From an uncultured Gammaproteobacteria bacterium (GTDB lineage Bacteria > Pseudomonadota > Gammaproteobacteria > Pseudomonadales > Pseudohongiellaceae): 5,469 nucleotides of DNA. The stretch spans positions 1 through 5,469 of the forward strand of contig CAISYX010000424.1 in the NCBI GenBank assembly GCA_903889815.1, read 5' to 3'. Positions 1-5,013 of the stretch are shown here, piece after piece. Within the stretch, counting starts at the first letter, position 1, and every line of letters starts with the position of its first letter. The translations under genes and the position numbers were made by a program. A model generated the notes under the pieces. The model did no database searches, was not told where the DNA came from, and worked only from the letters and a program-made list of their open reading frames with translations.

Positions 1-1463
1 AGGGACCGCAGCCCGCTCACCACCGAGGGCTTGTGGGCGATCTTGAGACGGATGTCCTGCACGATGCCCAATATGACCCACAGACCCAGTCCGGTAGCGA
101 TGCTGGCGCCGAAACGGAACTCCATGGTCAGCGCCAGTGGCAGCACCAGACCCAGCACGACACTGGCGACTGCCACGATCAGCAATTGCTTCTTCAGGTA
201 CTCCGCCGAGGTTTTCTTCCAGCGGCTGATGGAGCCCATGACCAGGAAGATCACCAGGATGCTCATGAGCGGCACGAAGATGGTGTTGAAGTAGGGTGGC
301 CCGACTGAAATCAGTTCGCCACCCGTAACGGCCTGATAAACCATCGGATACAAGGTACCCAGCAGGATTGCCGCGCTCGCCACCACCAGAATGATGTTGT
401 TGGCCAACAGGAACACTTCACGCGAAATGGCCGCGAAGCCGAACTCGCTCTTCATGAGCGGGGCGCGCAGGGCGAACAGCAGCAGAGAGCCGCCAATCAC
501 CAGCCCAAGGAAGCCAAGAATGTAAACGCCCCGCGTCGGGTCGCTGGCGAACGCATGGACGGACGTCAACAGACCGGAACGCGTGATGAAGGTCCCAAGC
601 AGACTGGAGGCGAATGCCATGATGGCCAGCAGCACCGTCCAGCTCTTGAACACGCCTCGCTTCTCGGTAACCGCCAGGGAATGGATGAGTGCCGTCCCCA
701 GCAGCCAGTTGATCATGGGGGGGTTCTCTACGGGATCCCAGGCCCACCAGCCGCCCCAGCCCAGTTCGTAGTACGCCCACCAGGAGCCCAGCGCGATGCC
801 GATGGTCAGAATGGCCCAGGCAGCATTGGCCCAGGGTCGTGACCAGCGTGCCCACGCGGAATCAAGGCGACCACTGAGCAACGCGGCGATCGCAAAGGCG
901 AACACCACCGAGAAGCCGACGTAGCCCATATAGAGGGACGGCGGGTGAATGATGAAACCAATATCCTGAAGAGCGGAGTTGAGATCCGCCCCGTCAGCCG
1001 GTGACAGCGGCAATACGCGGTCGAAGGGGTTGGACGTCGCGATCATGAACAGCGTGTAGCCGGCACCGATCAGCCCCATGATGCCCAGCACACGGGCGAC
1101 GAAATCATCCGGCATGGCCTTGCTGAAAATGCTGACCGCCAGCATCCAGCCCGCCAGCATCCACGTCCAGAACAGGAAGGACCCTTCGTGCCCTCCCCAG
1201 ACAGCCGTGATCTTGTACTGCAGCGGCAGCAGTGTGTTGGAATGCTGCGCCACGAAGGCCACGGAGAAGTCGTCCGTCACAAAGCTGTATCCCAGGATCA
1301 GCAGACACAGACTAAGGAATACGAAAACGCCGGCCGTCAGCGGACGCGCCAGACTGATCCACAACTGATTGCCTGTGCCGGCCCCCACCAGCGGGAGCGT
1401 GCCCAGAAGCACACAGAGGCAGAACGACAGTATCAGCGCAAATTGACCCAGTTCAGGAACCAT
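1..1463 (-). CDS. ccmF: Cytochrome c heme lyase subunit CcmF (partial, 3' end outside window)
   Basis: CcmF is the integral-membrane core of the heme lyase that takes heme from holo-CcmE and ligates it to apocytochrome c at the periplasmic face of the inner membrane. The visible 487 codons begin MVPELGQFAL and show many hydrophobic segments. The family signature WGGWWAWDPVENPP starts at residue 236 (the WWD heme-handling loop). Histidines fall at residues 173 (in IIHPPSLY), 261 (LIHSLAV) and 303 (SVHAFAS). These are the same positions as the conserved histidines of E. coli CcmF, which argues for an intact, uninterrupted N-terminal part. The protein is normally about 650 residues, so roughly the last quarter, with the fourth conserved histidine, lies beyond position 1. 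The ATG at 1463 overlaps the end of ccmE by 11 bases and has a strong ribosome binding site, GGAAGGGG (1470-1477), six bases upstream. NrfE/CcmF paralogues share the fold, but the ccmE neighbour settles the call. Confidence 0.98.
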   Translation of the reverse strand, partial: MVPELGQFALILSFCLCVLLGTLPLVGAGTGNQLWISLARPLTAGVFVFLSLCLLILGYSFVTDDFSVAFVAQHSNTLLPLQYKITAVWGGHEGSFLFWTWMLAGWMLAVSIFSKAMPDDFVARVLGIMGLIGAGYTLFMIATSNPFDRVLPLSPADGADLNSALQDIGFIIHPPSLYMGYVGFSVVFAFAIAALLSGRLDSAWARWSRPWANAAWAILTIGIALGSWWAYYELGWGGWWAWDPVENPPMINWLLGTALIHSLAVTEKRGVFKSWTVLLAIMAFASSLLGTFITRSGLLTSVHAFASDPTRGVYILGFLGLVIGGSLLLFALRAPLMKSEFGFAAISREVFLLANNIILVVASAAILLGTLYPMVYQAVTGGELISVGPPYFNTIFVPLMSILVIFLVMGSISRWKKTSAEYLKKQLLIVAVASVVLGLVLPLALTMEFRFGASIATGLGLWVILGIVQDIRLKIAHKPSVVSGLRS

Positions 1464-1926
1464 CGGCAGCCCCTTCCGTTTCAGCGGCCGGCAACGCGCG
1501 ATCACGCTCGGCGGCGTCCAGCGCGGCCTTTACTTCCACAGACATGTAGTTCTCGTCATGCTTGGCCAGCACGCGGCTGGCCTCGAACGAGCCATTGGCC
1601 ATCATCCCCTCGGCCACGACGCCCTGTCCTTCGCGGAACAGGTCCGGAAGGATGCCATCGTAACGAATCAGCAGATCGTGGCTGTAGTCAGTCGCCATGA
1701 ATTCGACATGCAGGGAATCCTGGCTGCGCACGACACTGCCTTCCTTGACCATGCCGCCCACGCGGATGCGCTGGCCATTCATTACTTCACCCGCCGCAAC
1801 CTGGGTCGGCGTGAAGAACAGATCGATACTGTTGCTCAGGGCATAAAGCGACAGCCCGATCGCGACACTCAAGCCCGTCGCGATGAACGCGATGATCGTC
1901 AGTTTCTTGCGTCGATGCGGTTTCAT
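1453..1926 (-). CDS. ccmE: Periplasmic heme chaperone CcmE
   Basis: CcmE binds heme covalently in the periplasm and carries it from CcmC to CcmF. The 157-residue protein starts with a short basic N-terminus (MKPHRRKK), followed by one membrane anchor at about residues 9-30 and then a periplasmic beta-barrel (OB-fold) domain. The heme-attachment motif LAKHDENY ends at residue 127, with the covalent heme ligand at His123 and the heme-iron tyrosine at Tyr127. The segment RIRVGGMVKEGSV (about 53-65) is also typical of the family. The tail after the motif is acidic and alanine-rich, as expected for a flexible C-terminus. One local oddity is that the motif continues MSVEV, where relatives such as E. 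coli have prolines directly after the tyrosine region. The ATG directly abuts the ccmD stop codon (TGAATG) and is preceded by a GGGGGAG ribosome binding site at 1932-1938. The end overlaps the ccmF start. Confidence 0.98.
   Translation of the reverse strand: MKPHRRKKLTIIAFIATGLSVAIGLSLYALSNSIDLFFTPTQVAAGEVMNGQRIRVGGMVKEGSVVRSQDSLHVEFMATDYSHDLLIRYDGILPDLFREGQGVVAEGMMANGSFEASRVLAKHDENYMSVEVKAALDAAERDRALPAAETEGAADGS
1470..1477 (-). promoter_or_regulatory. Ribosome binding site of ccmF
   Basis: The minus strand reads GGAAGGGG six bases before the ccmF ATG at 1463. It lies within the ccmE coding sequence, which supports the 11-base ccmE/ccmF overlap as the real gene boundary. Confidence 0.8.
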
Positions 1927-2166
1927 TCACTCTCCCCCATTGGCGTCGGGACGCCCTTCATCAGCCTCGATGGGCTGAGCAGTTTGCGCATCGCGCAGCG
2001 CGCGGCGCTTTTGTTCGCGGATGAACTGCCGGTGCGCAGCGCGCGGCAGATACAGGTTCACTGTCACGAATACGGCAAACAGTCCATATACAGACCAGAC
2101 ATGGAAGGTATATTTTCCCATCTGCAAAAATTCTGTGACGCTGGAGAAAGCCAGGTTTTCAAACAT
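1927..2166 (-). CDS. ccmD: Heme exporter accessory protein CcmD
   Basis: CcmD is a small membrane protein that associates with CcmC and CcmE and helps release holo-CcmE from the CcmABCD complex. The 79-residue product begins MFENLAFSSVTEFLQMG. It carries the family pattern MGKYTFHVWSVYG (residues 16-28) at the start of its single transmembrane helix (about 20-40), then a strongly basic stretch (about 42-55) expected in the cytoplasm, and a variable acidic tail. The family usually has two glycines before the tyrosine; here the second is lysine (MGKY). It is slightly longer than the E. coli protein because of the tail. I chose the ATG at 2166 because AAGGAG (2173-2178) lies six bases upstream and the family sequence starts there. 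An in-frame upstream extension to 2205 would only read ccmC sequence in another frame. Only one base separates it from the ccmC stop. Confidence 0.93.
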   Translation of the reverse strand: MFENLAFSSVTEFLQMGKYTFHVWSVYGLFAVFVTVNLYLPRAAHRQFIREQKRRALRDAQTAQPIEADEGRPDANGGE

Positions 2167-2167
2167 T

Positions 2168-2923
2168 TCAGGCTCCTTGCGTCTTGTCGGCGGCCACGAG
2201 ATCAACGACCCACTGCGAGCGGCGCTCGCGAACCAGGATCTCGGTGCGGGTGGACAAAATCAGGCTGATCACGAAAAACAGATACACAGCAAAGATCATG
2301 ATGACCAGCGGAACCCAGATTTCGGGACCGAACGGGCTGTCTTCCGCCATTGAGAAACTGCTTGCCGGCTGATGCAGTGTATTCCACCACTCCACCGAAT
2401 ACTTGATGATCGGCACATTGATGGCGCCGACGACTGACAGGAGCGCGCAGGCTCTGGCGGCTGCATCCGGGCTCTCTATCGCGGAACGCAAGGCAATCAC
2501 GCCGATGAGCAGGAAGAACTGGATGAGCATGGATGTCAGGCGCGCGTCCCACGCCCACCAGGTGCCCCAGATCGGCTGTCCCCAGATGGCACCGGTGGCC
2601 AGTGCCACGGCAGTGAACCAGGCACCGATGGGAGCGGCGCATTTGGCCACCATGTCGGCCAGCTTCATTTTCCAGACCAGGGTTATCACCCCCGCCACTG
2701 CCATCAGCGGGAAACAGGCCAGTGAGATGCTGGCAACAGGCACATGGACATACATGATGCGGATGGTGTCACCCTGCTGGTAATCCGCCGGGACAAACAG
2801 CAATGCCCAGACAATGCCGATGGTAAGCAGCACTGTCATCGCCACCACCAGCCACGGCAGCCATCTGCCAGATAGCTCGTAGAACCACTTCGGGGAGCCC
2901 AGTCTGAAGAACCATTGCCACAT
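2168..2923 (-). CDS. ccmC: Heme transporter/handling protein CcmC
   Basis: CcmC is a six-helix inner-membrane protein that presents heme on its periplasmic face and attaches it to CcmE. The 251-residue product has the family landmarks in place. His60 lies in RIMYVHVPV and His184 in NTLHQPAS, and both are the known axial heme ligands at E. coli numbering. Between them is the tryptophan-rich loop WGTWWAWDARLT (residues 119-130). The length matches the family. Hydrophobic segments lie at about 21-44, 58-82, 97-115, 130-146, 155-172 and 200-224. One local oddity is that the segment after His60 reads VASISLACFPLMA, whereas homologues usually carry a tryptophan (AAWMS-type) there. The ATG at 2923 has only a weak ribosome binding site (GAGTGAG). 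The gene starts 129 bases after ccmB, an unusually wide gap for this operon, and its stop is one base from the ccmD start. Confidence 0.98.
   Translation of the reverse strand: MWQWFFRLGSPKWFYELSGRWLPWLVVAMTVLLTIGIVWALLFVPADYQQGDTIRIMYVHVPVASISLACFPLMAVAGVITLVWKMKLADMVAKCAAPIGAWFTAVALATGAIWGQPIWGTWWAWDARLTSMLIQFFLLIGVIALRSAIESPDAAARACALLSVVGAINVPIIKYSVEWWNTLHQPASSFSMAEDSPFGPEIWVPLVIMIFAVYLFFVISLILSTRTEILVRERRSQWVVDLVAADKTQGA
2173..2178 (-). promoter_or_regulatory. Ribosome binding site of ccmD
   Basis: The minus strand reads AAGGAG six bases before the ATG at 2166, inside the last codons of ccmC. It decides the ccmD start against the longer in-frame reading and fits translational coupling to ccmC termination (the junction reads TGAAATG). 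Confidence 0.85.
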
Positions 2924-2987
2924 GTTTGCTCACTCGCTGCGCGCGCTTGTGCTGCGGCGCGGTACTGAAAAACCCATCTCGGGCTGG

Positions 2988-2996
2988 ACTATAACA
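2988..2996 (-). promoter_or_regulatory. Possible extended -10 promoter element for ccmC
   Basis: The minus strand reads TGTTATAGT, an extended -10 pattern (TG, one base, then a five-of-six match to TATAAT). No good -35 hexamer lies 16-18 bases upstream, which extended -10 promoters can tolerate. Transcription would start near 2981 and give a leader of about 57 bases before the ccmC ATG. A second TATAGT (3030-3035) has TTGACC at 3051-3056, but the 15-base spacing is short for sigma-70. Evidence is pattern only. Confidence 0.35.
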
Positions 2997-2997
2997 C

Positions 2998-3012
2998 GGC
3001 GATTTTGTCGCC
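2998..3012. repeat. Short inverted repeat (5-bp stem, 5-base loop)
   Basis: The plus strand reads GGCGA, TTTTG, TCGCC. The arms are perfect complements. There is no T run after it in the direction of transcription, so terminator activity is not supported. Confidence 0.5.
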
Positions 3013-3016
3013 CGAT

Positions 3017-3031
3017 GTTACTTATTGTAAC
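3017..3031. repeat. Short inverted repeat (5-bp stem, 5-base loop)
   Basis: The plus strand reads GTTAC, TTATT, GTAAC. It lies four bases from the neighbouring inverted repeat at 2998-3012 and has the same arm and loop sizes, but a different sequence. It could be an operator or a small RNA hairpin; no known factor's site is recognised. Confidence 0.5.
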
Positions 3032-3052
3032 TATATCCCTTTATTGAGCAGG

Positions 3053-3751
3053 TCAATTCACACTGATCTTCAGGGCTGCTGCCGAGGCGAGAGGCGCCAG
3101 ACTCAGCGACAGGGCCAGCAGGGCTCCCAGAAGCGCATAGTGCATGCCCAGAGACACTCCGAGACTGGCGTCCGCCACCGCTTTGGCGCCGATTATAAGC
3201 ACTGGCACCGTCAGCGGCAAAACGATAACCGCGAGTATCAGACCCCGGCTGCCCAGCCCCACTGTCAGCGCCACACCTATCGATCCAAACAGACTCAGCA
3301 CCGGCGTGCCCAGCAGCAGCGTCAGCATCAGAGTCCAGTACGCATCCGCTGGCAGATACAGCATGTAGGCCAGCAGCGGCGCAAGCAGCACCACCGGCAG
3401 TCCGCTCACCAGCCAGTGGGCAATATTCTTGGCCAGCACCATGAAGTAAAGAGGCTGTGGCGAAAGCAGCAACTGCTCCAGTGAACCATCTTCGTAGTCG
3501 GCCCGATACAGGTTGTCCAGGGACAGCATGGATGCCAGAAGTGCCGACACCCACACCGTACCTGCGGCGATTCGCGTCAGCTCCTGCGGGTCCGAAGATA
3601 CACCCAGCGGAAACAGCGACACCACGATGAGGAAGAACATCAGCGGATTGAGCAGATCGTTGCGCCGCGTCAGGGCAATCAGCAGATCGCGCCGCAAGGT
3701 GGCGCGGAATGCTGTGAAAGTCGTGACCTGAGGGCCGGCAAGTGCGGTCAT
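3053..3751 (-). CDS. ccmB: Heme exporter membrane subunit CcmB
   Basis: CcmB is the transmembrane partner of the CcmA ATPase; the CcmAB complex works with CcmC and CcmD to free heme-loaded CcmE. The 232-residue product has a short cytoplasmic N-terminus (RATLRRDLLIALTRRND) and then about six hydrophobic segments. Family landmarks include FPLGV (about 47-51), SLDNLYRADYEDGSLEQLLLSP (about 77-98, the cytoplasmic loop expected to contact CcmA), LLLGTPVLSLFGSIGVAL (about 145-162) and LPLTVPVLIIGA (about 178-189). The ATG at 3751 overlaps the ccmA stop as ATGA, with GGGGAG at 3762-3767 ten bases upstream. Reading could continue upstream in frame to about 4000, but that sequence belongs to ccmA in another frame and lacks membrane-protein character. 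Length is close to the family norm (about 220). Confidence 0.97.
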   Translation of the reverse strand: MTALAGPQVTTFTAFRATLRRDLLIALTRRNDLLNPLMFFLIVVSLFPLGVSSDPQELTRIAAGTVWVSALLASMLSLDNLYRADYEDGSLEQLLLSPQPLYFMVLAKNIAHWLVSGLPVVLLAPLLAYMLYLPADAYWTLMLTLLLGTPVLSLFGSIGVALTVGLGSRGLILAVIVLPLTVPVLIIGAKAVADASLGVSLGMHYALLGALLALSLSLAPLASAAALKISVN

Positions 3752-4425
3752 GAATTGTTCGCTCCCCGGGTATCCAGATTCAGACGTCGCAATGTGCAGG
3801 GCACCGCCAGCGGATGGTGGGTGGTGACCAGCACGGCCCCGCCTGCCAGCACATGCTCTGCCAACAGGGACTCCAATGTCCTTACTCCATGCACGTCCAG
3901 GGTGGTGAAGGGCTCGTCGAGCACCCACAGAGTCGCCGGGTTGAGCAGGAGGCGCGCCAGCGACACGCGCTGTTGCTGCCCTGCCGACATGTTCCGGCAA
4001 ATGACGTCCGCATAACCGGCGAGCCCGACCCGGGCCAGCGCGGTCTCAATGTCGTTGTCCGTGACTGGTGAGTGCAACGCGCAGCTCCAGCGCAGATTCT
4101 CGCGGGCCGTCAGTATCTTGTTCACACCGACCCGATGCCCGAGATACAACAACGACGCGAGGAAGCCCTCGCGATCCTCCTCGATGGGCACACCGCGCCA
4201 GTAGAGCTCTCCTTCGTAACTGCCATTAAGTCCACACAGGATGCGCAGCAGAGTCGTCTTGCCGCTGCCATTGCTGCCCTGGACCTGCATCAAATCGCCA
4301 GCCTGCACGTCGAAGTCGAGGCCACTGAACAGCACACGGTCATCCCGCTCACAGAACAATGCATGCGCACGTAACAGCGGCACGGCGCCAGAGGCATCAG
4401 GATTGTGGATATGCGAATCGGACAT
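3748..4425 (-). CDS. ccmA: Heme exporter ATP-binding protein CcmA
   Basis: CcmA is the cytoplasmic ABC-type ATPase of the cytochrome c maturation system. ATP hydrolysis with CcmB drives release of holo-CcmE from CcmC and CcmD. Counting from the ATG at 4425 (225 residues), the Walker A motif GSNGSGKTT is at 50-58, the YLGH segment of the Q-loop region at about 94-97, the signature MSAGQQQR at 146-153, Walker B LWVLDEP at 166-172 and the switch histidine in TTHH at about 203. All ATPase motifs are intact. The signature reads GQQQR where GQQRR is common. The frame stays open to a TTG at 4479, but that codon lacks a ribosome binding site and lies almost on the transcription start predicted from a -10-like element at 4491-4496. 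I therefore prefer 4425, although its ribosome binding site is also weak. The protein is slightly longer than E. coli CcmA because of a variable N-terminus. Confidence 0.96.
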   Translation of the reverse strand: MSDSHIHNPDASGAVPLLRAHALFCERDDRVLFSGLDFDVQAGDLMQVQGSNGSGKTTLLRILCGLNGSYEGELYWRGVPIEEDREGFLASLLYLGHRVGVNKILTARENLRWSCALHSPVTDNDIETALARVGLAGYADVICRNMSAGQQQRVSLARLLLNPATLWVLDEPFTTLDVHGVRTLESLLAEHVLAGGAVLVTTHHPLAVPCTLRRLNLDTRGANNS

Positions 4426-4490
4426 AGGCGTATCAGGTGCAGGTCGCTGGCAAGCGGCATCAGGTGGCTGGGACGTCAAAAACTGGCGGG

Positions 4491-4496
4491 AGTATA
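4491..4496 (-). promoter_or_regulatory. Possible -10 element upstream of ccmA
   Basis: The minus strand reads TATACT, a five-of-six match to TATAAT, with G at the second position upstream (partial extended -10). No convincing -35 hexamer is visible at 16-18 bases. Transcription would begin near 4483, giving a leader of about 58 bases before the ccmA ATG at 4425. It lies just after the terminator-like hairpin, where a separate ccm promoter would be expected. Confidence 0.4.
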
Positions 4497-4512
4497 ACTG
4501 AGTCTTGCGGGC

Positions 4513-4534
4513 AAAGCTCCCGCAGGACGGGAGC
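4513..4534 (-). terminator. Terminator-like hairpin after the fliA-DUF2802 genes
   Basis: On the minus strand, GCTCCCG and CGGGAGC form a perfect 7-bp GC-rich stem with a 5-base loop (4534-4516), followed by TTT and then G. The T tract is short, so termination may be partial and ccm transcription could include read-through from the flagellar genes. A second stem, TGCGGG with CCCGCA (4524-4519 with 4511-4506), uses part of the same arm, so the two structures exclude each other. Confidence 0.5.
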
Positions 4535-4544
4535 CGCGAGGGGC

Positions 4545-4566
4545 CCCGTCGAGGCGTGCAGACGGG
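4545..4566. repeat. Inverted repeat after the DUF2802 gene
   Basis: CCCGTC (4545-4550) and GACGGG (4561-4566) form a 6-bp stem around a 10-base loop. No T run follows on either strand. With the hairpin at 4513-4534 it makes the DUF2802-ccmA spacer highly structured. Confidence 0.4.
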
Positions 4567-4592
4567 CGGAGAAATCAGAGCAGCGCGCTGCC

Positions 4593-4997
4593 TCAGGCGG
4601 CTGAGCGCTCGACAGGTCGGGGTTTGCCGTGCATCAGTGACACCAGCGTGGCTTCGGCTTTGGACAAACCGCAGGTGCTGACCAGCTCGGCGCTGTCGGC
4701 ACCCATCTGCACCAGCTTGCTGGCATGGGTGATGGCCACATCGCCCACGTCCTTGTATTCGAGTTCTTCCTGGCGCCGCTCTGTCGCTTCGACGCGCCGC
4801 TGCAGTGTCTGCACGCGCTTGCCCAGGCCGACGGCACCACGCCCAACGGCAGTGACCTCGCCCCGCATGGCGCGCACATCCGCGTCCAGGCGTTCCTGCA
4901 GCTTCCGGACCTTGTGCAACACGTGCATGCTGATGGCCAGCATGCAGCCACAGAGCATGGTGATAAAGGTAACGCTGATGATTAGAACCAGTGTCAT
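4593..4997 (-). CDS. DUF2802 family membrane-anchored coiled-coil protein
   Basis: The function is not established. The 134-residue product has an N-terminal hydrophobic helix (about residues 2-27) that should anchor it in the inner membrane. A charged heptad-like region rich in Arg, Glu and Gln follows (about 28-82) and looks like a coiled coil. The small C-terminal domain includes HASKLVQMGADSAELVSTCG followed by LSKAEATLVSLMHG. That C-terminal pattern (an alanine/leucine helix, then CGLS-x-AEA) is what I recognise as DUF2802. In Pseudomonas and Vibrio relatives such a gene sits at the end of the flagellar/chemotaxis cluster, right before ccmA, as here. I chose the ATG at 4997 because AGAGGA (5005-5010) lies seven bases upstream. 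An upstream in-frame ATG at 5027 would overlap fliA by 14 bases and has no ribosome binding site. It begins 16 bases after fliA and is probably co-transcribed with it. Confidence 0.82.
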   Translation of the reverse strand: MTLVLIISVTFITMLCGCMLAISMHVLHKVRKLQERLDADVRAMRGEVTAVGRGAVGLGKRVQTLQRRVEATERRQEELEYKDVGDVAITHASKLVQMGADSAELVSTCGLSKAEATLVSLMHGKPRPVERSAA

Positions 4998-5004
4998 GCG
5001 GGTA

Positions 5005-5010
5005 TCCTCT
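5005..5010 (-). promoter_or_regulatory. Ribosome binding site of the DUF2802 gene
   Basis: The minus strand reads AGAGGA within AGAAAGAGGA, seven bases before the ATG at 4997. It lies in the short gap after the fliA stop codon and decides the start choice for this gene. Confidence 0.7.
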
Positions 5011-5013
5011 TTC

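Larger units (their letters stand above)
2924..3052 (-). other. Structured, AT-rich ccmB-ccmC spacer
   Basis: This 129-base non-coding gap is the only one inside an otherwise tightly packed ccm cluster. Its ccmB-proximal part (about 3014-3050) is clearly more AT-rich than the coding DNA around it, while the ccmC-proximal part (about 2930-2965) is GC-rich, with repeated GCGC steps. It contains two short inverted repeats, 2998-3012 and 3017-3031. Neither is followed by a T run in the direction of transcription, so neither looks like a standard intrinsic terminator. TATAGT hexamers occur twice on the minus strand (2988-2993 and 3030-3035). No open reading frame of note fits here. It may hold a secondary promoter or an mRNA processing or stability element. 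Confidence 0.6.

Noticed and set aside
2167..2205. In-frame upstream extension of ccmD
   Set aside because: It lies within ccmC, adds 13 residues that are not family-like, and the ATG at 2166 has AAGGAG at ideal spacing.
1188..2268. Long plus-strand open frames opposite ccmF, ccmE and ccmD (170 and 236 codons)
   Set aside because: Their composition is low-complexity Arg/Gln/His-rich, typical of antisense frames in GC-rich DNA, and they lie opposite clearly conserved genes.
2998..3031. Intrinsic terminator between ccmB and ccmC
   Set aside because: The stems are only 5 bp and no T run follows in the direction of transcription, so a true terminator is not supported.
3043..3055. FNR/ANR-like palindrome TTGA-N5-TCAA at the end of ccmB
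   Set aside because: The FNR/ANR site needs six bases between TTGA and TCAA; here there are five, and the inner T and A are missing. It also overlaps the ccmB stop codon.
3005..3484. Plus-strand open frame of 159 codons opposite ccmB
   Set aside because: The product is mostly Gln/Arg/His repeats created by the complement of Leu/Ala-rich membrane codons, with no domain character.
3752..4000. In-frame upstream extension of ccmB, giving a 315-residue protein
   Set aside because: The added sequence is ccmA read in another frame, is rich in Arg/Gly/Pro/His and has no match to CcmB. The ATG at 3751 has a ribosome binding site and the usual ATGA overlap.
4426..4479. TTG start for ccmA at 4479
   Set aside because: There is no ribosome binding site before it, the added 18 residues are unlike CcmA, and it would lie only a few bases after the likely transcription start.
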